Source: Nocardia anocheti
GTDB taxonomy: Bacteria > Actinomycetota > Actinomycetes > Mycobacteriales > Mycobacteriaceae
Reading direction: 5' to 3'
Assembly: GCF_029675105.1 (NCBI RefSeq)
Contig: NZ_JAQQFV010000007.1
Coordinates: 62,001-126,000 of the forward strand
Length of the DNA: 64,000 nucleotides
Under the pieces are notes generated by a model that saw only the letters and a program-made list of their open reading frames with translations, was not told the origin of the DNA and ran no database searches. Each line of letters begins with the position of its first letter. The stretch's first letter is position 1. Made by a program: the position numbers and the translations under genes. Shown here piece by piece: positions 16,753 through 24,312 of this stretch.

Positions 16753-17526
16753 CTACCACTGGCTCTGCTGCTCCGCCAATCGCAGCCCCGCACGATCCAC
16801 CCACCGAGCGAACCGGGCAGCGAGTTCATCGCGGCTACCCGGCCGAACCGTGACATGCTGTCCCCGCGTCTCGGCGTACCTGCCGTCTCCGGTGACGTCG
16901 AACCAGCGCAGCACTCCCGAGTGCTCTGCCGAAGAACGCGGCCGTCCGATGTATAGGCGAGCGATTCCGTAGCCATCGCCACTGCGACCGAGCAAACGCT
17001 CATACCGCTCCCGTTCGGAATCTCGGTGCGAGTCCTCGAAGTAGCCATCCTCGCCGGGTTCGAGGTCATGCGGATGGAACGTGGCAGGAGGGCGACCCCC
17101 AGGTTCGCAGCGCGGAATCGCACCAGCGAGTTGCCCCGCGAGCCCGTCCGGCCCGAACAAACGGAGCCTGATATCGCCGTACTCGCCAGCGCGGCCTCCT
17201 TGGAAAGCCAGCACCGCGCGATGGTGATCCCGAACACCGACAATGCGGTATTCCTTGCTGTCGTCGGCACCGGTGCTCGACTTGTGCCGAGTGGTGCACC
17301 CGACGATCTCGATCCGAATCCGCGAGGTCGCCAGCGTATGCACAGCGAGATCGATCTCCTCACGCTCACCACTCCGCAGATCCGCGCGAACCCGGCTCCG
17401 GAACTGACTGAACTCATCCTCGACGCCGAAGCGGCTCAGGTATTTCAACGGGACCGGAAAGCGGTCGTTGGCATCGCTGTACCAGTGCGCGGCAAAGGTT
17501 TCCGGCTCGAAGGTCCACGACGCCAT
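16753..17526 (-). CDS. EspG-family ESX secretion chaperone
   Basis: A 257-residue protein with the EspG pattern. It begins SWTFEPETFAAHWYSDANDRFPVPL. Central strands include RIEIVGCTTRHK and HHRAVLAFQ, and a C-terminal stretch GIARLYIGRPRS precedes LRWFDVTGDGRYAE. EspG proteins are cytosolic chaperones that hold PE/PPE or WXG-type substrates and deliver them to their own type VII secretion system. The gene is last in an eight-gene minus-strand operon and overlaps the preceding PPE-like gene by one base (ATGA arrangement), which makes that protein its probable client. Confidence 0.82.
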   Translation of the reverse strand: MASWTFEPETFAAHWYSDANDRFPVPLKYLSRFGVEDEFSQFRSRVRADLRSGEREEIDLAVHTLATSRIRIEIVGCTTRHKSSTGADDSKEYRIVGVRDHHRAVLAFQGGRAGEYGDIRLRLFGPDGLAGQLAGAIPRCEPGGRPPATFHPHDLEPGEDGYFEDSHRDSERERYERLLGRSGDGYGIARLYIGRPRSSAEHSGVLRWFDVTGDGRYAETRGQHVTVRPGSRDELAARFARWVDRAGLRLAEQQSQW

Positions 17527-18728
17527 CAGATGCGGTTCCTCGGCACTAAGTGAGCACCAATAACACCGCCGGTGACCGTGGGCAAGTCATCACCGATGAG
17601 GTCGTCGGTATTGGCTTGGTTGATCAAGAAATCCGGAGTGCCTCTGGACGCCTCGTCTTCCGCGCGTTGCCCGCCACGCGCGCCACCCATCGGCATCCCA
17701 CCCATCGATGTCCCGCGACTGGCACCCGATGCAGCGGTCGCGGTCGTCGCCGCGACCACGGGCGATCCAGCACCAGGTGTACCCGGGACCGCACGCCCAG
17801 CTTCGGGGGTGCCACCACCCGAACCGCCCGGAGATCCTCCGCTGGGCAACCCTGCGCTCGGCGAGCCAGCAGAACCCGGTCCACCATGCGTTCCGGTGGG
17901 TGTGGTCCCAGCTGGTGTCGTCAGCGACTCCGGGGAACTATCCATGTCATCCGGGTCAGTGCCGCTCGGGTTCGTGTCGTCATCGGACGATTCAGAATCC
18001 ACCCCGGACTCGTCATCCGGAGTGTCGGTCGTATCGGGGTCTTCATCTTCGCCGGTGGTCTCATCGTCGTTGGCAGGATCATCGGCCGGATGCTGTGAGG
18101 GGGAATCACCATCGGGATTCGTACCGCCGGGGTACGTGCCGCCGGGGGGCACTCGATCCCCGGCGGTCGGCTCATCGATATCGAACGGCTGCACCGGGTT
18201 GACCGGCGAACTCAACACCGGGATCTGGGTGTCGTAGTCGTTGACGAACGGCGTCACGTACTTGTTCGCCATGATCGCCTGGGCTTCCTCTTGCTCCCGC
18301 TCGATCACCGGGTCCCGGTTGGACCCGACAATCGGCCAGGAGTCAGGATGTAGAGGATTCTTCTCCTCGACCGGCTCTGGCAACTCGTACTTGGTCGTCT
18401 CCACCGAAGCCGCGGACTCATCAATACGAGTCGCCAGCACCCGCAACTGCGTCTCGAACTCGATGGCGTCGGTGGTGTACCGCTTGATCGAGGCCACGAA
18501 CGCATCCGCCGCCTGCCCCTCCCACGACGAAGCGACCGACCGCTGAATACTGGTCGAGAACACATGCAACCCAGTCGCCCAGTCATTACCCAACTGCCGA
18601 TAACCAGCAGCCAGACCACGCGCGTCAGCGGTTCGCGTGGCCTGAAACGCCGCATAGATGTCAGCGTGGGTCATGCTCTTGGGCCGCTCCCCACCACCGG
18701 TGATCCGCGGGTCCTCGTTCCCCGTCAA
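17526..18728 (-). CDS. PPE/WXG-like type VII secretion substrate with Pro/Asp/Gly-rich tail
   Basis: About 400 residues. Residues roughly 20-170 form a helical WXG-type domain with a WEGQAADAF turn, in a position like that of PPE and LXG proteins. Residues about 180-270 are rich in Asp, Thr, Ser and Pro. The remainder is Gly/Ser/Pro-rich and presumably disordered. The first codon used here is TTG at 18728, which overlaps the upstream stop (TTGA). ATG at 18674 (MTHADIYAAFQ), preceded by GGAGCGG, is a good alternative. Following an EspC-like gene and preceding EspG, it is the likely exported member of this operon. Confidence 0.72.
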   Translation of the reverse strand: MTGNEDPRITGGGERPKSMTHADIYAAFQATRTADARGLAAGYRQLGNDWATGLHVFSTSIQRSVASSWEGQAADAFVASIKRYTTDAIEFETQLRVLATRIDESAASVETTKYELPEPVEEKNPLHPDSWPIVGSNRDPVIEREQEEAQAIMANKYVTPFVNDYDTQIPVLSSPVNPVQPFDIDEPTAGDRVPPGGTYPGGTNPDGDSPSQHPADDPANDDETTGEDEDPDTTDTPDDESGVDSESSDDDTNPSGTDPDDMDSSPESLTTPAGTTPTGTHGGPGSAGSPSAGLPSGGSPGGSGGGTPEAGRAVPGTPGAGSPVVAATTATAASGASRGTSMGGMPMGGARGGQRAEDEASRGTPDFLINQANTDDLIGDDLPTVTGGVIGAHLVPRNRI

Positions 18729-19231
18729 AAAGTCCCCCCTCGGCTCACATGGCGAGAACCCGGATTGTTCACCGGTGTCGCAGCAGCCGGAGGAACATCG
18801 ATCGGAGCGATGGGACCGAGGCTTTCCTGCAAACTGCGCACCTTCGACGCGAACTCGGCATCGGACTCGATATAGCGATCCATGATCAATCTATGCACCG
18901 TCTGGATATCCTCGACGATCTTATAATGCTCATTTAGAATCGAGTAGACATCGTTTCCCGGATTTGCACCCTTGGCCTTGTCTCGGAACCACGAAACCAT
19001 CGTTGCTGCCGAAGTCAGCAGTGGATTTTCCGCCCCAATGCCCCAGTTTTTCGGCTCGGTTTCGGCGATAGCTTTCGCATTCTCTCGCATACTGTCAATC
19101 AACAACTTGAATCGTTCACAGTCGCGGTCGATATTGACGAATTCCCCGGGCTCCATCCGAACCGACATTCGGCCTTCACGTGCTTCGGCTATCAGATTCT
19201 CGAATGGCCTATTAGGGCTTTCCCCCGCCAT
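18725..19231 (-). CDS. Small helical protein, probable type VII secretion partner
   Basis: A 168-residue, largely helical soluble protein without signal peptide or membrane segment. Two long helices (about 30-65 and 100-150) resemble the hairpin of WXG100/PE-type partners, but the WXG turn is not obvious; NWGIG near residue 75 could be a relaxed form. The C-terminal 20 residues are Pro/Ala-rich. ATG at 19231 has GGAGG nine bases upstream. Given its place directly before the PPE-like gene (TTGA overlap), it may be that protein's heterodimer partner, as PE is to PPE. This is inference from context. Confidence 0.5.
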   Translation of the reverse strand: MAGESPNRPFENLIAEAREGRMSVRMEPGEFVNIDRDCERFKLLIDSMRENAKAIAETEPKNWGIGAENPLLTSAATMVSWFRDKAKGANPGNDVYSILNEHYKIVEDIQTVHRLIMDRYIESDAEFASKVRSLQESLGPIAPIDVPPAAATPVNNPGSRHVSRGGTF

Positions 19232-19275
19232 GGATCCTAACCTCCCAAATGTTCTTGGTTGTTGGTTGGGGCAAT

Positions 19276-19854
19276 CTACGCATCCGTCGGCACCGTAGGA
19301 AGCACTGACTCTGCAACTTTCTTGCCTATATCGCAGAAGTCTACATCCTGTGGCGCGTTGCGAGAGGCTGACTTCAGTATATGAAATTCTAGACTGCCGC
19401 CGCGCAATTCGACGTTGACATAGCAACTGTCCTGCGGATCAGATTCGCTTCGTCGAACCGATATCGCACTACGGCCGAAGATTGTAAACTCGCTCAGTCC
19501 ATCTCCCCAGTTGTCTTTGACGAAGCCGAGAGTGAGATTGGTGTTCCTGATGCTGAGGGCGTATACGTTCGGTCGAACCCAGCCGCATCCTCGCCATTTT
19601 TGGCCGTTCGGACCGTCGAAGTCGGCAGTGTTTGGATTCTTGGCTTTCACCAGTTGCAACTGGTTGAGAACCTCCGGCGTCACCCCTACGCACGGGTCGT
19701 ATCTGGACGGGGCGTCAACCTCAAGCCCATCCGCCGTAAGGGTTGGTACTGTCGGACCAATGGGCTCGCCGGAATCGGTACCACAGCCAACCACGGCAAG
19801 GATCCCGATGACCGTAGCCAGAACCGTCGCACCAGTATGGAACCGTTTACGCAT
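19276..19854 (-). CDS. DUF3558-like lipoprotein
   Basis: A 192-residue exported lipoprotein. The basic N-terminus MRKRFHTG and hydrophobic core end in the lipobox VVGC at about residue 24. The mature part has the pattern typical of DUF3558 proteins of actinobacteria: YDPCVGVTPEVLNQL, then RGCGWV, then an SCYV and DFC near the end, four cysteines that may pair. Function is unknown. It lies in the minus-strand operon with a second lipoprotein and T7SS-type genes. The base composition is clearly more AT-rich than the flanking backbone. Confidence 0.7.
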   Translation of the reverse strand: MRKRFHTGATVLATVIGILAVVGCGTDSGEPIGPTVPTLTADGLEVDAPSRYDPCVGVTPEVLNQLQLVKAKNPNTADFDGPNGQKWRGCGWVRPNVYALSIRNTNLTLGFVKDNWGDGLSEFTIFGRSAISVRRSESDPQDSCYVNVELRGGSLEFHILKSASRNAPQDVDFCDIGKKVAESVLPTVPTDA

Positions 19855-19932
19855 GTTTCGCGCTCGTCCTCCCAGTCAAATACCTTCGATAAGCTCAAAT
19901 ATTTCGATCACGCCAGGAATCCATGTTCCAGA

Positions 19933-20514
19933 TTATTTCGAATTCCATGTGGGCTGGGATTCGGAAAGTTGCTGAGCGAGTCTGACCAGGTACTGGCTAG
20001 CGGTGCGCTTGCTCTCATCGGAGAAGTGGAAACTGCCAGCATCGGTGACTATATGCTCCTCCCAGATAGTAAGTTGCGCAAACCAGTCGCCTGATCGGGT
20101 CGCGAACGTCACCTGTGGATCAGCCCCACCAGTGTTGCGTGGGTCCCATACCCAGACCGATTCACCCAACTCCTCGGACTCTATGAACTTCGCCTTGTTG
20201 TTCCCCAGCGGGTTCGGATCTCCGGAAGCATTTCGCACCATGATTTGGCCATTTGGAGTGCTTGCCGCAGAATTTTCGATTGTACAGGAACCGCCCGTCC
20301 GGAATACTTCATCAGCGCTACCCGCCAATATGAACTGTTGAAGGTGTAGTGCACCTAGGTCATCAGACAATAGTGCTTTCAGAGAGTCGCAGAGATCTTG
20401 CTGGGAGAGGCCGACGTTGAGTGACTCCGTCCGTGTTTCGTCGGTGGATGTGCACGCGGACAAAACTGATATCGCGATTGCGAGTAGTCCTAGACGTTTG
20501 CAATACGAGACCAT
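19933..20514 (-). CDS. DUF3558-like lipoprotein, second copy
   Basis: About 193 residues from ATG at 20514 (MVSYCKRLGLLA). The signal ends in LSAC, a lipobox near residue 21. The mature region starts with a short Thr/Glu-rich spacer, then LSQQDLCDSLKALL and GGSCTIEN, which parallel the PC...GC positions of DUF3558 proteins, and ends with an amphipathic helix (SKRTASQYLVRLAQQL). It appears distantly related to the neighbouring lipoprotein. TTG at 20532 is a possible earlier start that would overlap the upstream gene. Low GC and codon use unlike the backbone suggest acquisition with the operon. Confidence 0.6.
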   Translation of the reverse strand: MVSYCKRLGLLAIAISVLSACTSTDETRTESLNVGLSQQDLCDSLKALLSDDLGALHLQQFILAGSADEVFRTGGSCTIENSAASTPNGQIMVRNASGDPNPLGNNKAKFIESEELGESVWVWDPRNTGGADPQVTFATRSGDWFAQLTIWEEHIVTDAGSFHFSDESKRTASQYLVRLAQQLSESQPTWNSK

Positions 20515-20519
20515 GATAT

Positions 20520-21407
20520 TCAGAGAGTCCAATCCGACTTGTCATTGTCGCGTGTTGACGCATCTCCCAGCGCCGCTGTGATTCCGTCCTTGCCGATACC
20601 GTAGGATTCAACCACCCCCGGTGGCCAATGATTATTGGGAATTCCCGCTTGAACAGACGCATCTTGCGCAATCCTGTTGGATGCGATGATGTTTGCCTGC
20701 GCGCTGGTGGCAACAGCTGTACTTATATCTAGGATAAAGGTATTGGATGCTTGTACGGCTGTGGCGAGGTCTCCGGATGCGGAAATCGGACCCCATGGTA
20801 GGTTGAAGAATGATCCGACGTAAGATCCGGTGAGTGCGGTAACCTTTTCGACCAATTCTTGGGCGGCAGTTGCCAGATCTGTATAGAGCTCAAGTTCGGC
20901 TACGGCGACACTTTCGAGATTTAGTGCGATATTCTCACACAAGGTGGACATCGCCGGAAAGGCTTTCTCCTGCCGAATGCGCAACGCGCGATACCGCTTC
21001 GCTGCGTCACCTTCCCATTCGCCCATTAATTCGGTTTCGCCGTAGGTGGAAGATGCGTTATCTATATCACCTTTAATATTGCGCCACTCATCGGCGTATT
21101 TTAGAAATGTCACGGGCACTTCAAGGCCTGGATCCATCTCCTCCAATTTGTTCCATGTCTCGCCCAGGGCATTGTTGATTTTGTCGCGGTTGTCCCAAAT
21201 CTTTGGGATTACGATAGTTTCATCGACCACAAAGGACGCGCCGAGAGTGCCTACGAAACCCACTATTCCACCGGTTCGAACCAGCTTGACCAAGTCGCCA
21301 TGCCAGTCTTGAACCTTCTGTGGTAGGTCTCCTATCTCGTTCTTTCTTGATCGAATAGCCGTTATCTGCTTGGCGAGTTCGGTCTGACTGGACGCGGGCG
21401 GGCTCAT
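20520..21407 (-). CDS. WXG-fold protein, probable ESX substrate or scaffold
   Basis: A 295-residue mainly helical protein. A coiled N-terminal region of about 45 residues precedes a glycine-rich hydrophobic segment (VRTGGIVGFVGTLGASFVV). The LMGEWEGDAAKRYRALR block near residue 127 is the WXG helical turn typical of the WXG100/LXG superfamily. Long helices follow, and the C-terminus is less ordered. The ATG overlaps the stop of the preceding 103-residue gene by four bases, the classical arrangement for a small EspC-like protein and its larger partner. No toxin domain was recognised at the C-terminus. Confidence 0.62.
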   Translation of the reverse strand: MSPPASSQTELAKQITAIRSRKNEIGDLPQKVQDWHGDLVKLVRTGGIVGFVGTLGASFVVDETIVIPKIWDNRDKINNALGETWNKLEEMDPGLEVPVTFLKYADEWRNIKGDIDNASSTYGETELMGEWEGDAAKRYRALRIRQEKAFPAMSTLCENIALNLESVAVAELELYTDLATAAQELVEKVTALTGSYVGSFFNLPWGPISASGDLATAVQASNTFILDISTAVATSAQANIIASNRIAQDASVQAGIPNNHWPPGVVESYGIGKDGITAALGDASTRDNDKSDWTL

Positions 21408-21715
21408 ATGTCTGCCTCCAGCGCGCCGAAACTGTCTGCGATGTCCTTGTTCTCGGCCTCGAATGTATCTCTAACATGGCGTAATACATCGGCAATGTCA
21501 GACATGACGGTAGCGCCTTCTGTCATGCGGTCTCCGACATAGCTGGGTACTGTTCGATATTTTTCTAGTGCCAGCGCAAATGTTCCAGCTTGCATATCTC
21601 CAATTTCGACCTTGGCGATTTTGGATTTCGCATTATTTAGATGGGTTGCCGTTTCGTCATTCCTGACGGCAGCAAGCTTCATCAGATCCAGCGACATCGT
21701 AAACTTGTCCGACAT
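21404..21715 (-). CDS. EspC-like / WXG100-size type VII secretion protein
   Basis: A 103-residue all-helical protein without cysteine or membrane segment. It has the size and two-helix layout of the EspC/type VII secretion target family. The first helix is MSLDLMKLAAVRNDETATHLNNAKSKI in content and the second spans TVMSDIADVLRHVRDTFEAEN. FEAENKD near the end could serve as the C-terminal secretion signal in place of YxxxD/E. It overlaps the next gene (20520-21407) by four bases. Export through ESX is inferred from the family and operon only. Confidence 0.62.
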   Translation of the reverse strand: MSDKFTMSLDLMKLAAVRNDETATHLNNAKSKIAKVEIGDMQAGTFALALEKYRTVPSYVGDRMTEGATVMSDIADVLRHVRDTFEAENKDIADSFGALEADI

Positions 21716-22515
21716 CAGCTAACAACCTCCTCGGAGATCCGTTGCAAATGGCAATTGAGATGATATTCAAGATCTGAATCGCTATATCTTGAGTAGTCGC
21801 CCCGGACTGAAAATTTTGGACGTATCTCCCGTAATCGATTAACACACGCAAGAAGTTCGTCGGTGATCCGGTGGTGGTCAAGCACGCCGGGCCAGGTTGG
21901 CAGTACGATGATGTCATCAACGTAATTCCGGTTGGCGCGCACCGTCACGGATGGCACACCATAAGTCGACGCGCGACTACCGACTTCGTACTTGTAATCT
22001 CTGACAAGCGCAGACGATACGTTGCGATATTCACTCCAACTGCCAGTTTCCAGTAGAATCATCATTCGCGTTCGACTATCGGGAACTGCGTTGATGGAAA
22101 CTTCCTGTGGTGTTGGCCAGTGTCTCGTATTGTATAGCTGCTCCATCCGCATCGAGACTGCTTTTCGATAGGCTCGTGTCAACTCCTCGCCAACTTCATG
22201 CGGGCTTACATATCGGCTCCAACTTGCGCGGAAATCTATCCGAATAGGAAGAAAACCGTTGTCGAGGTCCATCGTTAGGAATGACGACCCAACCCGTGGT
22301 TGCGTGGTCTGATCCACTGTCGTTGTGCGATCCGCGGCGATGGTCGCCGACGGCGCGAATTGTTCCTCGAGGTTTCGCGACCTATGCTCAGTCGAATCCT
22401 GGCTGGCGATTGGTGTCGAATTTCCCTTTGAGGGGTGCTCCCTGGGGACGAGTGGCTCATCGTCCCAGAATTCGTCAGGATCATCGAGGTGGTTGAACCA
22501 ACCTTGGGTAGCCAT
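21715..22515 (-). CDS. Unrecognised protein, first gene of the T7SS-like operon
   Basis: A 266-residue protein of unknown family. Residues 1-90 are acidic, Ser/Thr/Pro-rich and probably disordered, starting MATQGWFNHLDDPDEFWDDE. Residues about 95-265 look globular with mixed strands and helices, including an amphipathic EVGEELTRAYRKAV helix and a stranded VPSVTVRANRNYVDDIIVLP. No signal peptide, membrane helix or catalytic motif is apparent. ATG at 22515 has GAGGTG just upstream. It overlaps the EspC-like gene start by one base. It could be a dedicated chaperone or a YbaB-like accessory protein, a common companion of such operons, but this is not demonstrated. Confidence 0.5.
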   Translation of the reverse strand: MATQGWFNHLDDPDEFWDDEPLVPREHPSKGNSTPIASQDSTEHRSRNLEEQFAPSATIAADRTTTVDQTTQPRVGSSFLTMDLDNGFLPIRIDFRASWSRYVSPHEVGEELTRAYRKAVSMRMEQLYNTRHWPTPQEVSINAVPDSRTRMMILLETGSWSEYRNVSSALVRDYKYEVGSRASTYGVPSVTVRANRNYVDDIIVLPTWPGVLDHHRITDELLACVNRLREIRPKFSVRGDYSRYSDSDLEYHLNCHLQRISEEVVS

Positions 22516-23054
22516 CACTGCACCTCGCGTCCGGTGTCGCGTGTTGGATTTATTGATTGAACCTGCACTTACCCCCCGCATGTGTGAAATTTTGCCATGA
22601 TGGTCGCTCGACCACTCTCTCAGACCTCTGTCCAAGTTGTCCACTTCGTGGCGGTGGGCGTGACGTCGCCCGGAACCGTCGAGCGCCGTTGCGGCACGCG
22701 GCCCATCGACTGGGGTACGTCGCTGTATCGAATGGCAGCGTGGCCAGAGGTGGGTGGTCGGGTCGCGGATCATTCGGGCAGTATCGGGCCGTCGAACCAG
22801 GCAATCGGTGTATACCGCTAGTTGACGAACGCTGATGGTTCGCAAGGTAGGAGCTAGGTTCTGGCCTCGTCGCCAGCGCCTCACGCTGATGACCGTAGCG
22901 AATCGAACACCGGATCGATGCGGGGACTAAAGTTGATGTTCCTGGCGGATGCGGCACTCGGCCTGCATGGACCGGGTGTGTGGGAGGCGATGGCATGGCT
23001 CAGGAACGTAGCGAGCGGGCTTCGGTCTTCAGGTCGGTGACGACGGGCCATTCG
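22516..23054. other. Non-coding stretch between the T7SS-like operon and the transposon
   Basis: About 540 bases without a convincing gene on either strand. The first 60 bases, before the minus-strand operon, are AT-rich (TTGGATTTATTGATTG and nearby) and probably hold its promoter. The rest returns to high GC; the frames open across it lack ribosome-binding sites and recognisable products. No tRNA, repeat or attachment site was seen. Confidence 0.5.
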
Positions 23055-23084
23055 ATTGACAGGGTACTGATGTACTCTGTCAAT
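23055..23084 (+). repeat. Near-perfect palindrome abutting the tnpB start
   Basis: ATTGACAGGGTAC (23055-23067) and GTACTCTGTCAAT (23072-23084) are inverted repeats with one mismatch, separated by TGAT. The second arm ends one base before the tnpB ATG. It may mark the left end of the element, act as an operator over the TTGACA it contains, or hide the start codon in the message. Confidence 0.7.
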
Positions 23085-23085
23085 C

Positions 23086-24228
23086 ATGGCGTCGAAGGTG
23101 GTGAAGCGGGCCTACAAGTACCGCTTCTATCCCACGGGGGAGCAGCGCGATCAGCTCGCTCGCACCTTCGGCTGTGTCCGCTACGTCTACAACCGCGCCC
23201 TGGCGGAGCGCTCGCGCGCCTGGTCACAGGACCAGCGGCGAGTCACCCATGCCGAGACCGACAAGATGCTGACGCAGTGGAAACGAGAGCAGGACACGGT
23301 CTGGTTGACCGAGCCGTCGAAGGGGCCCTTGCAAGCGACGTTGCGGAACTTGCAGGGTGCGTTCGACAAGTTCTGGCGCAAACAGGGTGGTTACCCGAAC
23401 TTCAAGAAGAAGGGGCGCAGTCGCGACTCGGCCACCTATTATGCGAACTGTTTCAGCTTCCGGAACGGGCAGGTCAAGCTCGCCAAGCAGGCCGAGCCGC
23501 TGGATATTCGCTGGTCGAGGCCATTGCCAGAGGGGGCGCAGCCCTCGCAGGTGACCGTGTCGAGGGACGCAGCCGACCGGTACCACATTTCGATCCTGGT
23601 CGAGGAGACCATGGTCGAGTACGAACCGACCGGTGCCACGGTCGGTGTGGATGTGGGGATTACGAGTCTCTGCACCCTGTCCACCGGGGAAAAGATACGC
23701 AACCCGCGCTACGAGCGCCGGGACCGCGAGCGGCTCGCCAAGGCTCAGCGGTTTCTGGCGCGCAAGCAGAAAGGTTCCAGCAATCGGTCCAAGGCAAGAC
23801 TGAAGGTAGCCAAGGTGTATGCCCGTATCGTCGACCGGCGACGGGACGATCTGCACAAACTCTCGACTCGACTGGTGCGCGAAAACCAAGTGATCGCCAT
23901 CGAGGACCTGAGCGTGCGGAACATGCTCCGCAACCACAACCTCGCCCGGGCCATCTCGGATGCGAGTTGGGCGCAGATGCGATCGATGCTCGAGTACAAA
24001 GCGGGATGGTACGGGCGCGAGGTTGTGGCGATCGACCGGTTCTATCCGTCGAGCAAGACCTGCTCGACGTGTGGGCATATCGTCGGCAACTTGTCGTTGA
24101 GCGTTCGGGAGTGGACATGTCCGTGTGGGGCCGTTCACGATCGGGACATCAACGCTGCGAAGAACATTCAGGCGCTGGGGCTCAGCGTCTCGGCCTGCGG
24201 AGATGGTGTAAGACCTCCCCGCGCGTAA
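23086..24228 (+). CDS. tnpB: TnpB, RNA-guided nuclease of an IS605-type element
   Basis: A 380-residue protein of normal length for TnpB. The N-terminal part starts KRAYKYRFYPT and the OrfB-type core follows. The RuvC-like catalytic acids are intact: D189 in GVDVG, E273 in AIEDLS and D354 in HDRDINAAKN. The zinc ribbon is CSTCG (326-329) with CPCG (345-347). TnpB proteins are guided by an RNA from the element's right end to cut DNA next to a short motif, helping the element persist. No TnpA transposase is present, so the copy needs help in trans to move. GC-rich codon use matches the chromosome rather than the AT-rich operon beside it. Confidence 0.95.
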   Translation: MASKVVKRAYKYRFYPTGEQRDQLARTFGCVRYVYNRALAERSRAWSQDQRRVTHAETDKMLTQWKREQDTVWLTEPSKGPLQATLRNLQGAFDKFWRKQGGYPNFKKKGRSRDSATYYANCFSFRNGQVKLAKQAEPLDIRWSRPLPEGAQPSQVTVSRDAADRYHISILVEETMVEYEPTGATVGVDVGITSLCTLSTGEKIRNPRYERRDRERLAKAQRFLARKQKGSSNRSKARLKVAKVYARIVDRRRDDLHKLSTRLVRENQVIAIEDLSVRNMLRNHNLARAISDASWAQMRSMLEYKAGWYGREVVAIDRFYPSSKTCSTCGHIVGNLSLSVREWTCPCGAVHDRDINAAKNIQALGLSVSACGDGVRPPRA

Positions 24229-24312
24229 GCGTAGAGAGGCGGCGTCTGTGAAACAGGAACACCCTGTCGTGAGTCAGGGAGTCTCCGGCCTTCGGGCCGG
24301 GATGGAAGCCAA
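24229..24312 (+). ncRNA. Putative right-end guide (omega/reRNA) scaffold
   Basis: In IS605-type elements the guide RNA scaffold covers the 3' end of tnpB and the right end, and its guide is the flanking DNA. Here the region has a short stem CCCTG/CAGGG (24262-24266 with 24275-24279) and a strong stem CCGGCC-TTCG-GGCCGG (24285-24300). The flank beyond about 24312 is relA coding sequence, which would be the guide. Position and structure are seen; RNA production is inferred. Confidence 0.5.

Larger units (their letters stand above)
23055..24312 (+). mobile_element. TnpB-only IS200/IS605-family (IS1341-type) transposon
   Basis: One complete tnpB, no tnpA, flanked by subterminal structure. The left limit is placed at the palindrome before tnpB. 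The right limit is placed just after the GC stem-loop at 24285-24300, whose sequence (GTGAAACAGGAAC..., then CCGGCC-TTCG-GGCCGG and GGATGGAAGCC) resembles right ends of this IS group. IS605-type elements make no target duplication, so the exact ends cannot be fixed by eye. It lies at the very start of relA. Confidence 0.75.

Noticed and set aside
24248..24301. GTG at 24248 as the relA start
   Set aside because: The intervening 54 bases have the features of the transposon right end (GTGAAACAGGAAC and the CCGGCC-TTCG-GGCCGG stem). ATG at 24302 is in frame and closer to the length of relatives.
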